Below, piece by piece: positions 34,132 through 42,828 of a DNA stretch of 64,000 nt (positions within the stretch are counted from its first letter, which is position 1; each line of letters starts with the position of its first letter). Where the stretch lies: positions 2,418,001 through 2,482,000 of the forward strand of contig NZ_CP046115.1 in assembly GCF_009707385.1 (NCBI RefSeq), given 5' to 3'. The notes beneath the pieces were generated by a model. The model was given only the letters and a program-made list of their open reading frames with translations, did no database searches and was not told the origin of the DNA. This DNA comes from Klebsiella oxytoca (GTDB taxonomy: Bacteria > Pseudomonadota > Gammaproteobacteria > Enterobacterales > Enterobacteriaceae). The translations under genes and the position numbers were made by a program.

Positions 34132-35199
34132 TTATTTCAGGGCCGTCAGTTCATCTTCGGTCAGCGCTAAAGTTTGCGTCGTTCCGCTTTCGGCCGATTT
34201 CACCGCAGCTTCCAGCACCGCCATCACGGCCAGCGCCTCTAATGGCGACACCGGGTTGCTGATTTTGTCGGTTAGCGCATCGCGAACGTGAATGTAGTAC
34301 TGGCGCTGATCGCCTTTTGGCGTGCGGATTTCGCGAGACTGTAGATTGGTATCAAATACCACCAGGCTATCATCATCGTAGCCCCAGCTTTCGCTGCCCG
34401 GCACCACGCCCGCCAGCAGCTGGCTCTCCTGCTGGTCGGCGCGTTGTTTGACTACGCTGCCTTTATCGCCATGGACGGTGAAGCGCGATACGCCACCCGC
34501 CACCAGCATACTGCAGTGCAGAACCACTTTATGCTGGGGGTAGTTCAGGACCACGTGCGCCCAGTCGTTGATTTCCGCTCCTTCACGCAGGGTCGCAATA
34601 TTTCCCTGCACCGACTGCGGCAGACCGAACAGCTGCAGTGTCTGGTCGATCAGATGCGGACCCAAATCAAACCACAGGCCGCTGCCCGGTACGTTCTGCT
34701 CCCGCCAGCGGACGCGCACTTCCGGACGGAATCGGTCGAAATGTGACTCGAAATGTTTAACCTTGCCGATGAGTCCCTGTTCGATAACCTGCTTTACTCC
34801 CAGGTAATCGCTGTCCCAGCGACGGTTATGGAACACTGACAGCACCCGCTGTTTCTCTTCCGCAAGCGCAATCAGTTCGCGGGCTTCCTGCATATCTAAG
34901 GTAAATGGTTTGTCGACAACGACATGTTTACCGGCGTTTAAGGCTATGCGGGCAAGCGGAGCGTGGGTGGCGTTAGGCGAGGCGATGACCACCAGATCGA
35001 TATCGGGATGCCGAATGGCCTCTTCTGGCGATGCGATGACGGTGACGTCCGGCAGATCGCGTTTTACTTTCTCTTCATCGCGCGAGGCGACAATCGCCAG
35101 ATTTAGCCCGTCGACGGACTGGATCAGCGGGGCATGGAAAGTTTTGCCAACGAAGCCGTAGCCGATCAGGGCAATATTAATATTCTTACCGTTAGTCAT
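34132..35199 (-). CDS. Gfo/Idh/MocA family dehydrogenase, YdgJ/YvaA-like
   Basis: A 355-residue NAD(P)-dependent oxidoreductase. The Rossmann motif IGYGFVGKTFHAPLI, the EKP-like KHVVVDKPF segment near residue 95 and the FHNRRWDSD and FDLGPHLIDQ segments follow E. coli YdgJ and the scyllo-inositol dehydrogenase group. Two start codons lie six bases apart; 35199 has GGAG at a proper distance, 35205 has it abutting. It follows a DeoR-type regulator by 16 bases, forming a two-gene operon for a sugar or cyclitol substrate not determined here. Confidence 0.85.
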   Translation of the reverse strand: MTNGKNINIALIGYGFVGKTFHAPLIQSVDGLNLAIVASRDEEKVKRDLPDVTVIASPEEAIRHPDIDLVVIASPNATHAPLARIALNAGKHVVVDKPFTLDMQEARELIALAEEKQRVLSVFHNRRWDSDYLGVKQVIEQGLIGKVKHFESHFDRFRPEVRVRWREQNVPGSGLWFDLGPHLIDQTLQLFGLPQSVQGNIATLREGAEINDWAHVVLNYPQHKVVLHCSMLVAGGVSRFTVHGDKGSVVKQRADQQESQLLAGVVPGSESWGYDDDSLVVFDTNLQSREIRTPKGDQRQYYIHVRDALTDKISNPVSPLEALAVMAVLEAAVKSAESGTTQTLALTEDELTALK

Positions 35200-35215
35200 A
35201 AGCATCTCCGCATTA

Positions 35216-35959
35216 TTAAGCTTCAGCGATATTGAGTTGGATTGAGCCGTTATCTTTCAATTCTTCCCAGGGCCGGTCGAGAAAGAGTTGATGAATATCG
35301 GCAAGCCCGGCAACCAGCCAGGGCTCGCAGTGATTCAGTTTCATATGATCGGCAACCAGCCAATGCTCTGCGCTGGCCGCCAGCATGGCCCGCTTGACCT
35401 CAGCGTCCGCTTCCTGGCTGGCGCTGAGGCCGAGATCGGCATGGAGCGCGCAGGCGCCGAGAATGGCGATATCCGCCCGATAGCGTTCCAGCAGCGACAC
35501 CGTGGCGTTGCCTGCGAACAAGCGCTGCTGCATATCCCATTTGCCACCCAGCAAAATAAGTTGAATATCCGGGCGTGCGCTGCAGTGCTGGGCAATATCT
35601 AAAGAGGTGGTTATCACCGTCATTGGCCCCTGTATCTGGGCGGCGACGGCGAAAACGGTACTTCCCGCATCAAGAAATAGCGTCGAGCCGCAGGGGATCT
35701 TTTCCGCCACCATTTTACCCAGACGCTGTTTGGTATCCGGGAGCAGCGTATTCCGGTTCTGGCGGTTCATGAGCGAGAGATTGAGCGCGATGGCGCCGCC
35801 GTGGTTTTTCTGGGCGAGCCCCTGTTTTTCCAGGTCGCTAAGGTCGCGGCGCAGAGTGTCCGCAGAAACCTGCAGTTTATCTACCAGCTCGCTGATGGTG
35901 ACCTGACCTTTTTCAGTAAGAATATCAATCAGGTATTTTTGTCTGGCCGTTTTATGCAT
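35216..35959 (-). CDS. DeoR family transcriptional regulator
   Basis: A 247-residue DeoR-type repressor: helix-turn-helix with TISELVDKLQVSADTLRRDLSDLEKQG, then the sugar-phosphate sensor domain with the DAGST loop near residue 97 and LGGKW around 135. It precedes the Gfo/Idh/MocA dehydrogenase gene and probably governs both, through the dyad directly upstream. Confidence 0.87.
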   Translation of the reverse strand: MHKTARQKYLIDILTEKGQVTISELVDKLQVSADTLRRDLSDLEKQGLAQKNHGGAIALNLSLMNRQNRNTLLPDTKQRLGKMVAEKIPCGSTLFLDAGSTVFAVAAQIQGPMTVITTSLDIAQHCSARPDIQLILLGGKWDMQQRLFAGNATVSLLERYRADIAILGACALHADLGLSASQEADAEVKRAMLAASAEHWLVADHMKLNHCEPWLVAGLADIHQLFLDRPWEELKDNGSIQLNIAEA

Positions 35960-35968
35960 TTCTTAATT

Positions 35969-36011
35969 CCGCAAAATACTGCAATAAACCGCATAATACA
36001 GCATTTTGCGG
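35969..36011. promoter_or_regulatory. Probable operator of the DeoR-type regulator
   Basis: CCGCAAAAT and ATTTTGCGG form perfect arms ten bases upstream of the regulator start, and between them CCGCATAATAC repeats the same word. Three related half-sites within 43 bases suit the multimeric binding of DeoR proteins. Confidence 0.6.
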
Positions 36012-36431
36012 GAAAAGAAATCAAAATGGCCCGGCGAAGCGGGGCATACCGTTTGTCCTCCGGGCCTGCGGCAACGGCAGCTTTTGATACATTTGCAAAG
36101 CGTAAATTCTCATCTATCTTTATTCTGCCTATAAGATGGAGGATAAAAGCATGTGTACCCATTTGCACGACAGCGCTCGTCAATACGCAGAAGAGAAAAA
36201 ATGAACGGCTCCCGCTAGCCTGCAGCCCCGCCAGCCCAGCGTATGGCGGCGGATGATATTGCAGGTTAGACACAGTATCGCAAAGCATATCCATGACCCG
36301 CCGCCGGCGGGTTCTTTATTTCAGATGGCTCATTTTTCACTATTGAATTCAGCAGCATGCCCTGATTAGCTCTTGCGTAACCGTTGCGTAAAGCTAGACT
36401 ACGAAAATGTGCATGAGTTAACGGAGGTCCA
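36012..36431 (+). other. zntB upstream region with a tiny reading frame and hairpin
   Basis: No ordinary gene lies here. A 17-codon frame at 36151-36204 (MCTHLHDSARQYAEEKK) is preceded by an excellent GGAGG ribosome site eight bases away. A GC-rich hairpin ACCCGCC-GCC-GGCGGGT follows at 36296-36312 with TTCTTTATTT behind it, a possible terminator. zntB then starts at 36432. Whether the tiny frame is a leader peptide or chance is open. Confidence 0.4.
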
Positions 36432-37415
36432 GTGGACGCTATTAAGGGATCGGAACTGAACGTACCGGATGCCGTTTTTGCATGGCTGTTAGACGGGCAG
36501 GGCGGAGTAAAGCCGCTGGATGATAGCGACATCGTGGATAAAGAACATCCTTGCTGGCTGCATCTCAACTATACCCATGTCGATAGTGCGGAATGGCTGG
36601 CATCCACCCCGCTATTGCCCAATAACGTGCGTGATGCGTTGTCCGGAGAAAGCACTCGCCCGCGAGTAACAAGAATTGGCGATGGGGCGTTGATTACGCT
36701 GCGCTGCATTAATGGCAGTACCGATGAGCGGCCAGACCAGCTGGTCGCGATGCGTCTGTATATGGATGAGCGCTTAATTGTTTCTACCCGGCAGCGCAAG
36801 GTGCTGGCGCTGGATGATGTACTGGGCGATTTACGTGAGGGAACGGGGCCGGTTGACGGCGGCGGCTGGCTGGTGGAGGTTTGTGATGCGCTGACCGACC
36901 ACTCCAGCGAGTTTATCGAACAGCTTCACGACAGGATTATCGATCTGGAAGATGATTTATTGGATCAGCAGGTGCCGCCGCGCGGCTTTCTGGCGCTGCT
37001 GCGTAAACAGCTCATCGTCATGCGCCGATATATGGCGCCACAGCGCGATGTTTATGCAAGACTTGCCAGCGAGCGTTTGCCGTGGATGACGGACGACCAT
37101 CGGCGACGGATGCAGGATATTGCCGAACGTCTGGGGCGTGGCCTTGATGAGATTGATAGCTGTATCGCTCGCACGGCGATAATGAGCGATGAAATCGCGC
37201 AGATTATGCAGGAGTCGCTATCGCGACGAACCTATACCATGTCGCTGATGGCGATGGTTTTTCTACCCAGCACTTTTTTGACCGGCCTGTTCGGCGTTAA
37301 CCTTGGCGGCATTCCCGGCAACAGCTGGCATATGGGGTTTACTATTTTCTGCATAATGTTAGTCGTTCTCATCGGGGGTGTTACATGGTGGTTGCATCGT
37401 AGTAAATGGTTGTAA
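36432..37415 (+). CDS. zntB: Zinc transporter ZntB (CorA family)
   Basis: A 327-residue inner-membrane transporter with the length and near-identical sequence of E. coli ZntB. A long cytoplasmic domain is followed by two C-terminal membrane helices with the GVN signature ([15 protein letters not shown]) that replaces GMN of CorA. The start is a GTG with the ribosome site GGAGG; the N-terminus [17 protein letters not shown] agrees with E. coli. It mediates zinc transport across the inner membrane as a pentamer. Confidence 0.95.
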   Translation: MDAIKGSELNVPDAVFAWLLDGQGGVKPLDDSDIVDKEHPCWLHLNYTHVDSAEWLASTPLLPNNVRDALSGESTRPRVTRIGDGALITLRCINGSTDERPDQLVAMRLYMDERLIVSTRQRKVLALDDVLGDLREGTGPVDGGGWLVEVCDALTDHSSEFIEQLHDRIIDLEDDLLDQQVPPRGFLALLRKQLIVMRRYMAPQRDVYARLASERLPWMTDDHRRRMQDIAERLGRGLDEIDSCIARTAIMSDEIAQIMQESLSRRTYTMSLMAMVFLPSTFLTGLFGVNLGGIPGNSWHMGFTIFCIMLVVLIGGVTWWLHRSKWL

Positions 37416-37459
37416 AGAATCGTCTTTTGTCGCCATGAGGAAGATGAAAACCCGGTAAT

Positions 37460-37473
37460 GTTTGAGCGAAATC
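37460..37473 (+). promoter_or_regulatory. FNR box of fnrS
   Basis: TTGAGCGAAATCAA matches TTGAT-N4-ATCAA with one mismatch. It is centred about 42-45 bases before the expected fnrS start, with CAATAT as a -10 element at 37496-37501, a class II activation layout. Confidence 0.8.
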
Positions 37474-37510
37474 AATAAACCATCTACCCATTCAGGGCAA
37501 TATCTCTCTC

Positions 37511-37632
37511 GCAGGTGAATGCAACGTCAAGCGATGGGCGTTGCGCTCCATATTGTCTTACTTCCTTTTTTGAATTACTGCATAGCACAATTGATTCGTA
37601 CGACGCCGACTTTGATGAGTCGGCTTTTTTTT
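37511..37632 (+). ncRNA. fnrS: FnrS small regulatory RNA
   Basis: The stretch from GCAGGTGAATGCAACG to the terminal T-run is nearly the same as E. coli FnrS and lies in the same place, between zntB and dbpA. The final hairpin GCCGACT-TTGATG-AGTCGGC followed by eight T is a textbook Hfq-RNA terminator (37605-37632). FnrS is made without oxygen under FNR and represses mRNAs of aerobic enzymes such as sodB, by base pairing with Hfq. Confidence 0.94.
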
Positions 37633-37692
37633 GCGCTCTGTTTCTCAGCTTCTACGCTTAATTGGTGTACCCGCCCATAACCGGGAGTCAAT

Positions 37693-37878
37693 ATGCGTTA
37701 TCAACCGTTGAACTCAATACCTATCCCACCGGAGCCTAACGATCCGGTACCTGTTCACGATCCCAAACCCCGCCCGCGGCCCTTACCCGATCCGCCGCCT
37801 GAAGATGAGCCGATTAAATTGTCGCATCGGGAGCGGAGATCTGCGAGGATACGCGCCAGCAGATTGTCCGCCCTTTAA
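37693..37878 (+). CDS. Small proline-rich protein
   Basis: A 61-residue protein with about one residue in four proline in its middle (IPPEPNDPVPVHDPKPRPRPLPDPP) and a basic end. The ATG has GGGAG close upstream. Its stop lies 19 bases before the GTG start of dbpA, so the two may share a message. No family is recognised; extended proline-rich segments often serve as ligands or spacers. Confidence 0.55.
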   Translation: MRYQPLNSIPIPPEPNDPVPVHDPKPRPRPLPDPPPEDEPIKLSHRERRSARIRASRLSAL

Positions 37879-37897
37879 TGTAATGCGAGAAAAAATT

Positions 37898-39271
37898 GTG
37901 ACCGCTTTTTCAACTCTGAATGCTTTGCCTGCCGCCCAGCTAACCAACCTGAATGAACTCGGATATCTTGCGATGACCCCCGTTCAGGTGGCGGCTTTGC
38001 CCGCTATTCTTGCGGGTAAAGATGTACGCGTGCAGGCAAAAACCGGCAGCGGTAAAACGGCGGCATTTGGCCTCGGGCTACTTCAGCACGTTGATGCCTC
38101 ACTGTTCCAGACCCAGTCGCTGGTATTGTGTCCGACGCGCGAGCTGGCGGATCAGGTCGCGGGTGAGCTGCGTCGCCTGGCGCGCTTCCTGCCGAACATT
38201 AAAATCTTAACCCTGTGCGGCGGCCAGCCTTTTGGCGCTCAGCGCGACTCGTTACAGCACGCGCCGCATATTATCGTCGCGACGCCGGGGCGTTTGCTCG
38301 ATCACCTGCAAAAGGGCACGGTATCGCTGGATGCTCTGCAAACTCTGGTGATGGACGAAGCAGACCGCATGCTGGATATGGGATTCAGCGACGCCATTGA
38401 TGAAGTGATCCGTTTTGCGCCGGCTTCGCGCCAGACGCTGCTGTTTTCCGCCACCTGGCCGGAAGCGATAGCGGCGATTAGCGGCCGGGTACAGAACCAT
38501 CCGCAGACCATTGAAATTGATGCCGTTGATGCGCTACCGGCTATCGAACAGCAGTTTTTTGAAACCTCGCAGCATGGCAAAATCGCGCTGCTGCAAAAGT
38601 TGCTGAGTCAGCATCAACCCGCTTCCTGCGTGGTGTTCTGCAATACTAAAAAGGATTGTCAGGCCGTCTGCGATTCTCTGAACGCCGCCGGGCAGAGTGC
38701 TCTATCGCTGCATGGCGATCTTGAACAGCGCGATCGCGACCAGACGCTGGTGCGTTTTGCTAACGGCAGCTCGCGGGTGCTGGTGGCGACAGACGTTGCC
38801 GCTCGTGGGTTAGATATTAAGTCGCTGGAGCTGGTGGTGAACTATGAACTGGCCTGGGATCCTGAAGTTCACGTACACCGTATTGGCCGTACCGCGCGCG
38901 CTGGCGAAAGCGGTCTGGCGATCAGCCTCTGCGCGCCGGAAGAGGCGCAGCGTGCGAATATTCTCGCTGAGATGCTGCAAATAAAGCTGAACTGGGTCAG
39001 CGGGCCGACGTCTGGCGCCATTGCGCCGCTACAGGCAGAAATGGTCACCCTGTGTATTGATGGCGGTAAAAAGGCCAAGATGCGCGCGGGCGATGTGCTG
39101 GGGGCGTTAACTGGAGATATTGGTCTTAATGGCGCGGACATCGGCAAGATCAATGTCCATCCGGCGCATGTCTACGTCGCCGTTCGTCAGGGCGTGGCGC
39201 ATAAAGCGTTTAAGCAGCTGCAAAACGGGAAAATTAAAGGTAAAGCCTGCCGGGTTCGTTTGCTGAAATAA
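37898..39271 (+). CDS. dbpA: ATP-dependent RNA helicase DbpA
   Basis: A 457-residue DEAD-box helicase, the same length as E. coli DbpA when started at the GTG at 37898. Motif I is AKTGSGKT (47-54), DEAD is at 153-156, SAT and HRIGRTAR follow. The C-terminal domain recognises hairpin 92 of 23S rRNA, activating the helicase in large-subunit assembly. An in-frame ATG at 37883 would add five residues; neither start has a strong ribosome site, which suggests coupling to the small gene before it. Confidence 0.95.
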   Translation: MTAFSTLNALPAAQLTNLNELGYLAMTPVQVAALPAILAGKDVRVQAKTGSGKTAAFGLGLLQHVDASLFQTQSLVLCPTRELADQVAGELRRLARFLPNIKILTLCGGQPFGAQRDSLQHAPHIIVATPGRLLDHLQKGTVSLDALQTLVMDEADRMLDMGFSDAIDEVIRFAPASRQTLLFSATWPEAIAAISGRVQNHPQTIEIDAVDALPAIEQQFFETSQHGKIALLQKLLSQHQPASCVVFCNTKKDCQAVCDSLNAAGQSALSLHGDLEQRDRDQTLVRFANGSSRVLVATDVAARGLDIKSLELVVNYELAWDPEVHVHRIGRTARAGESGLAISLCAPEEAQRANILAEMLQIKLNWVSGPTSGAIAPLQAEMVTLCIDGGKKAKMRAGDVLGALTGDIGLNGADIGKINVHPAHVYVAVRQGVAHKAFKQLQNGKIKGKACRVRLLK

Positions 39272-39281
39272 GCGTGAAAAA

Positions 39282-39309
39282 CGCGTCTCAGGCGAGCTCC
39301 TGAGACGCG
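39282..39309. terminator. Bidirectional terminator between dbpA and ttcA
   Basis: A perfect 11-base stem CGCGTCTCAGG/CCTGAGACGCG with a six-base loop separates the convergent genes. The minus strand continues TTTTTCAC and the plus strand ends in TTATTTT, so it can serve both, better for ttcA. Confidence 0.8.
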
Positions 39310-39315
39310 AAGTCC

Positions 39316-40251
39316 TTATTTTACTTCGACTACGTTCAGGCGCAGTTCATCCAGCTGCGCGTCATCCTCTTCGGGCTGCCAGCCGGCTGGCTGCATCGGG
39401 ATCTCTTCGCGATCGAAGGCCAGGTCGCCGCCGTCAACGACTTCAGAGCCGTGTTTAATACCTTTAAAGTCGAACAGGTTTACATCGCTAAGATGGGAAG
39501 GCACCACGTTTTGCATCGCGCTGAACATGGTTTCGATGCGTCCCGGATAGCGTTTGTCCCAGTCGCGCAGCATATCGGCAATCACCTGACGCTGAAGGTT
39601 TGGCTGCGAGCCGCACAGGTTGCACGGAATAATCGGGAAACCTTTCGCCTGAGAGAAACGTTCAATATCTTTTTCGCGGCAGTAAGCCAGCGGACGAATA
39701 ACGATATGTTTACCATCGTCGCTCATCAGCTTCGGCGGCATACCTTTCATCTTTCCGCCGTAGAACATGTTCAGGAACAGGGTTTGTAAAATGTCGTCAC
39801 GGTGGTGGCCAAGGGCGATTTTGGTCGCACCCAGCTCAGTGGCGGTGCGATAAAGAATGCCGCGACGCAGACGTGAGCAGAGCGAGCAGGTGGTTTTGCC
39901 TTCCGGGATTTTCTCTTTAACAATACCGTAGGTATTTTCTTCAACAATCTTATATTCAACGCCCAACTGCTCTAAATATTCCGGCAGAATATGCTCCGGA
40001 AAGCCCGGCTGTTTTTGATCGAGGTTGACCGCTACCAGCGAGAAAGAGATGGGGGCGCTTTTTTGCAGATTGCGCAAAATCTCCAGCATGGTATAGCTGT
40101 CTTTACCGCCGGAGAGGCAAACCATAATGCGGTCGCCATCTTCAATCATATTAAAATCGGCGATTGCTTCGCCGACGTTACGGCGCAGGCGCTTCTGCAA
40201 TTTGTCGATATTGTATTTTTCTTTCTTGCTAATTTCTTGATTCTGCAGCAT
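39316..40251 (-). CDS. ttcA: tRNA 2-thiocytidine biosynthesis protein TtcA
   Basis: A 311-residue cytoplasmic enzyme that thiolates cytidine-32 of several tRNAs. The ATP-binding PP-loop SGGKDS is at 47-52, the CSLC pair at C122/C125 and further cysteines at C210/C213 (PCNLCG) provide iron-sulfur ligands. Length and sequence agree with E. coli TtcA (YdaO), as does the position between dbpA and uspF. Confidence 0.95.
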   Translation of the reverse strand: MLQNQEISKKEKYNIDKLQKRLRRNVGEAIADFNMIEDGDRIMVCLSGGKDSYTMLEILRNLQKSAPISFSLVAVNLDQKQPGFPEHILPEYLEQLGVEYKIVEENTYGIVKEKIPEGKTTCSLCSRLRRGILYRTATELGATKIALGHHRDDILQTLFLNMFYGGKMKGMPPKLMSDDGKHIVIRPLAYCREKDIERFSQAKGFPIIPCNLCGSQPNLQRQVIADMLRDWDKRYPGRIETMFSAMQNVVPSHLSDVNLFDFKGIKHGSEVVDGGDLAFDREEIPMQPAGWQPEEDDAQLDELRLNVVEVK

Positions 40252-40410
40252 TTAATAATGGCTCAATTCATAGTGTGGCATCAGAAGAGCTCGCGTTCTG
40301 CCAGCAATCTCATGGCTTTCTGCTGGTGCGTAGCATGTGGCGTGTATGGTACGGATTAGCGAAGGGAATGTCAGCACATTTAAGGTTAAATAAGCCCGAC
40401 GGGTTATAAA

Positions 40411-40436
40411 GATAAAAGCCCGCCGAACGGCGGGCT
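40411..40436 (-). terminator. Terminator of uspF
   Basis: On the minus strand AGCCCGCC-GTTC-GGCGGGCT is followed by TTTTATC directly after the uspF stop. Confidence 0.8.
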
Positions 40437-40445
40437 GAGCGGGGA

Positions 40446-40880
40446 TTAGCGCACGACCAGCACCGAACATTCCGCATGGCGGACAACTGCGGCGGCGTTA
40501 GAGCCCAGCAGATAGGTGGTGATATCGGGACGGTGCGAAGAAATAATCACCAGATCGGCGGGGAGAGACTTCGCCATTGCGAGAATTTTGTCTTTCGGCG
40601 AGCCCTCTGAAACGTGAAGATGGATACGGTCTTCAGGAATAGTAAACTTGCTCACAATCTCTTTCAGCCGCGACTCCGATTCGGCTTTCAGGTCATCCAT
40701 CGCCGGTAGCTCTGCGGTGTAGGCCATTCCCAGCGAAGCGTAATAGGGAAGGGAGGGAATGACGGTCAGGAAATGCACCTCGGCATCATCGATTCTGGCT
40801 TCAGATTCAACGTGCTTGATAACGCGTTCAGTTAATTCTGTATCGGAAATATCGATGGGCACAAGAATCATTCTGTTCAT
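40446..40880 (-). CDS. uspF: Universal stress protein F
   Basis: A 144-residue cytoplasmic Usp-family protein with the length of E. coli UspF (YnaF) and near-identical segments ([39 protein letters not shown]). The ATP-binding G-x2-G-x9-G(S/T)-type loop is in that C-terminal stretch. The ATG at 40880 has a perfect AGGAGG; 13 upstream codons in frame are not needed. E. coli UspF affects adhesion and fimbriation. Confidence 0.95.
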   Translation of the reverse strand: MNRMILVPIDISDTELTERVIKHVESEARIDDAEVHFLTVIPSLPYYASLGMAYTAELPAMDDLKAESESRLKEIVSKFTIPEDRIHLHVSEGSPKDKILAMAKSLPADLVIISSHRPDITTYLLGSNAAAVVRHAECSVLVVR

Positions 40881-40961
40881 AAAACCTCCTGGTAAGTAAC
40901 CACTTAAAGTGTAGGCCATCCAGGAGATGAATGTACATTGAACCCAGTCACATTTTCGCTA

Positions 40962-41174
40962 TCAGGCGCGGCGGCGTTCGGTAAATTTACCTTTAATAAC
41001 GCCATCGTAAAAACGGCCTTTCGAAACAACTTGTAGAAAATCGCGGAAAATACGCGCCGGAACGCCGATATATTGCAGCGTTTTGTTATCGCGAAAGCGA
41101 ATTTCAAGAATGCCGGAGGATTCATCGTAGGCGACGGAGGTGATTCGGGATGATTTAACAGGATGATGGTGCAT
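40962..41174 (-). CDS. KTSC domain protein
   Basis: A 70-residue protein that is essentially one KTSC domain: S-x-I-x-S-VAYD near residue 10 and the F-L-x-VVSKGRFYDGVIKGKF end, with the lysine and serine that name the domain. The domain is predicted to bind RNA or nucleotides; function unknown. It sits alone between uspF and ompN. A second start could lie some codons inside. Confidence 0.8.
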   Translation of the reverse strand: MHHHPVKSSRITSVAYDESSGILEIRFRDNKTLQYIGVPARIFRDFLQVVSKGRFYDGVIKGKFTERRRA

Positions 41175-41297
41175 GGCTGGCGTCCTCTACGGCTACGGCT
41201 TTTCCTGTTAACAATATATCATTCATTGGATGATTGTTTTAGGCTAATAGATATATTGTTTTGTTTTGAATGTAGCGGTCATAGGCGAGAGCAAGTA

Positions 41298-41319
41298 AGC
41301 CCGCCGTCGCCAGCGGGCT
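41298..41319 (-). terminator. Probable terminator of ompN
   Basis: AGCCCGC and GCGGGCT form a seven-base stem with an eight-base loop, seven bases past the ompN stop on the minus strand; the following TTACTTGC is only weakly T-rich. Confidence 0.55.
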
Positions 41320-41325
41320 GCAACA

Positions 41326-42474
41326 TCAGAACTGATACACCAGGCCCAATGCTACGACATTATCTGTAGATATGCCGTTGTCTTTGTAGAAAGTATCATC
41401 GTCGTCCAGCAGGTTGATTTTGTAATCAACATAGGTGGACATATTGCGGTTGAAGTAATAAGTTGCTCCAATGTCGACATATTTAACCAGATCTTTATCG
41501 CCAGTATTTCCTGCCGGATTAGCCGCATTGCCCTGCATAACCAGATCCTTACCTTTAGACTGCAGATAAGAGATTGCCGGACGGAGGCCGAAGTCGAACT
41601 GGTACTGCGCCGTCACTTCAACGTTTTGTGTTTTATTGGCGATAGTATCGCTGTTATTGCCATATGGGGTCATATTGCGGGTTTCAGAATACATGGTCGC
41701 CAGGTAGATGCTGTTGGCATCATATTTTAAACCCGCAGTCCATGCGTCTGCTTTATCGCCTCCTGCCGTAGAAGCGTGGGTCTGCTCATTGGTTCGGTCA
41801 GAAGAGCTATAGGCCGCCGCAGCGCTTATGCCCATGCCCAGATCGTAAGAGGAGGAGATACCGAAGCCGTCACCGTTAGCGTTTTTAACGTTACGGCCAT
41901 TGCTGTTCGCGGTGCCTTCCTGATACTCGTGGCTGGACTGATTTTCATTTTTACCCTGATACTGCAGGGCAAAATTCAGGCCGTTGACCAGGCCGAAGAA
42001 ATCGCTGTTGCGGTAGGTGGCAACGCCGTTTGCGCGGCCGGTCATATAGTTATCCGCTTTGCTGTAGGTATCGCCGCCGAACTCTGGCAGCATATCGGTC
42101 CAGCCTTCAACGTCGTACAGTACGCCGTAGTTACGACCATAATCAAATGAACCATAGTTAGCGAATTTCAGGCCGGCAAACGCCAGACGGGTCCACGCCT
42201 GATCGCCTGAGCTTTCGGTATTGTTTGCCTGGACGTTATATTCCCACTGACCGTAACCGGTTATGCGATCGTTAATCTGGGTTTCTCCTTTGAAACCAAA
42301 GCGAACATAAGTCTGATCGCCATCAGAGTTATTATCATCAGAGAAATAATGCAGGCCATCTACTTTGCCATAGAGGTCCAGTTTATTGCCATCTTTATTA
42401 TAAATCTCAGCGGAGTGAGCAGCGCCAGCAGCTAATAATGCTGGTATAACGAGGGCCAGTACTTTTCTTTTCAT
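41326..42474 (-). CDS. ompN: Outer-membrane porin OmpN (OmpK37 type)
   Basis: A 382-residue trimeric general porin. The signal peptide is [21 protein letters not shown], followed by [19 protein letters not shown] as in all OmpC/OmpF relatives. The PEFGGDT segment of constriction loop L3 is present ([14 protein letters not shown]) and the barrel ends in terminal phenylalanine (LGLVYQF). Gene order next to micC and ydbK marks it as OmpN, called OmpK37 in Klebsiella. Usually weakly expressed; it can matter for beta-lactam entry when OmpK35/36 are lost. Confidence 0.93.
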   Translation of the reverse strand: MKRKVLALVIPALLAAGAAHSAEIYNKDGNKLDLYGKVDGLHYFSDDNNSDGDQTYVRFGFKGETQINDRITGYGQWEYNVQANNTESSGDQAWTRLAFAGLKFANYGSFDYGRNYGVLYDVEGWTDMLPEFGGDTYSKADNYMTGRANGVATYRNSDFFGLVNGLNFALQYQGKNENQSSHEYQEGTANSNGRNVKNANGDGFGISSSYDLGMGISAAAAYSSSDRTNEQTHASTAGGDKADAWTAGLKYDANSIYLATMYSETRNMTPYGNNSDTIANKTQNVEVTAQYQFDFGLRPAISYLQSKGKDLVMQGNAANPAGNTGDKDLVKYVDIGATYYFNRNMSTYVDYKINLLDDDDTFYKDNGISTDNVVALGLVYQF

Positions 42475-42694
42475 TTAGATAATCCTTTAGCGGTTTTTGT
42501 TTTAGCTTCCTCCGGGGAAGTGAACTCATGCTAAAGGAGCAAATTAATATATGGTAAATATCAATTGTTACGATATAAGTAAAATCTAAAATAAATAATT
42601 CGAAGGAAATGATGATAATTGCAATGAATGGGTTTGCGGGAAATATATAAAATAAAAATTATACATGCCGGTTTTAATGTCGTATTATCCGGCC

Positions 42695-42804
42695 GTTATA
42701 TGCCTTTTATTGTCACCTGAAAATTAATGTTGCTGTTCGTTCCTGAGAATGGTTTTTATTGGACGGTAAAATGACAAGCCCGAATTAATATTCGGGCTTT
42801 TTTT
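42695..42804 (+). ncRNA. micC: MicC small regulatory RNA
   Basis: Starts GTTATATGCCTTTTATTGTC, almost the 5' end of E. coli MicC, the part that pairs with the ompC leader; one T is added. It lies in the E. coli position, divergent from ompN and convergent with ydbK. A -10 element TATTAT lies at 42683-42688. The terminator is AAGCCCGAAT-TAAT-ATTCGGGCTT with seven T. The middle has diverged from E. coli. With Hfq, MicC represses the major porin mRNA. Confidence 0.9.
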
Positions 42805-42828
42805 ATATTCCAGAAAAACGTCGACCGG

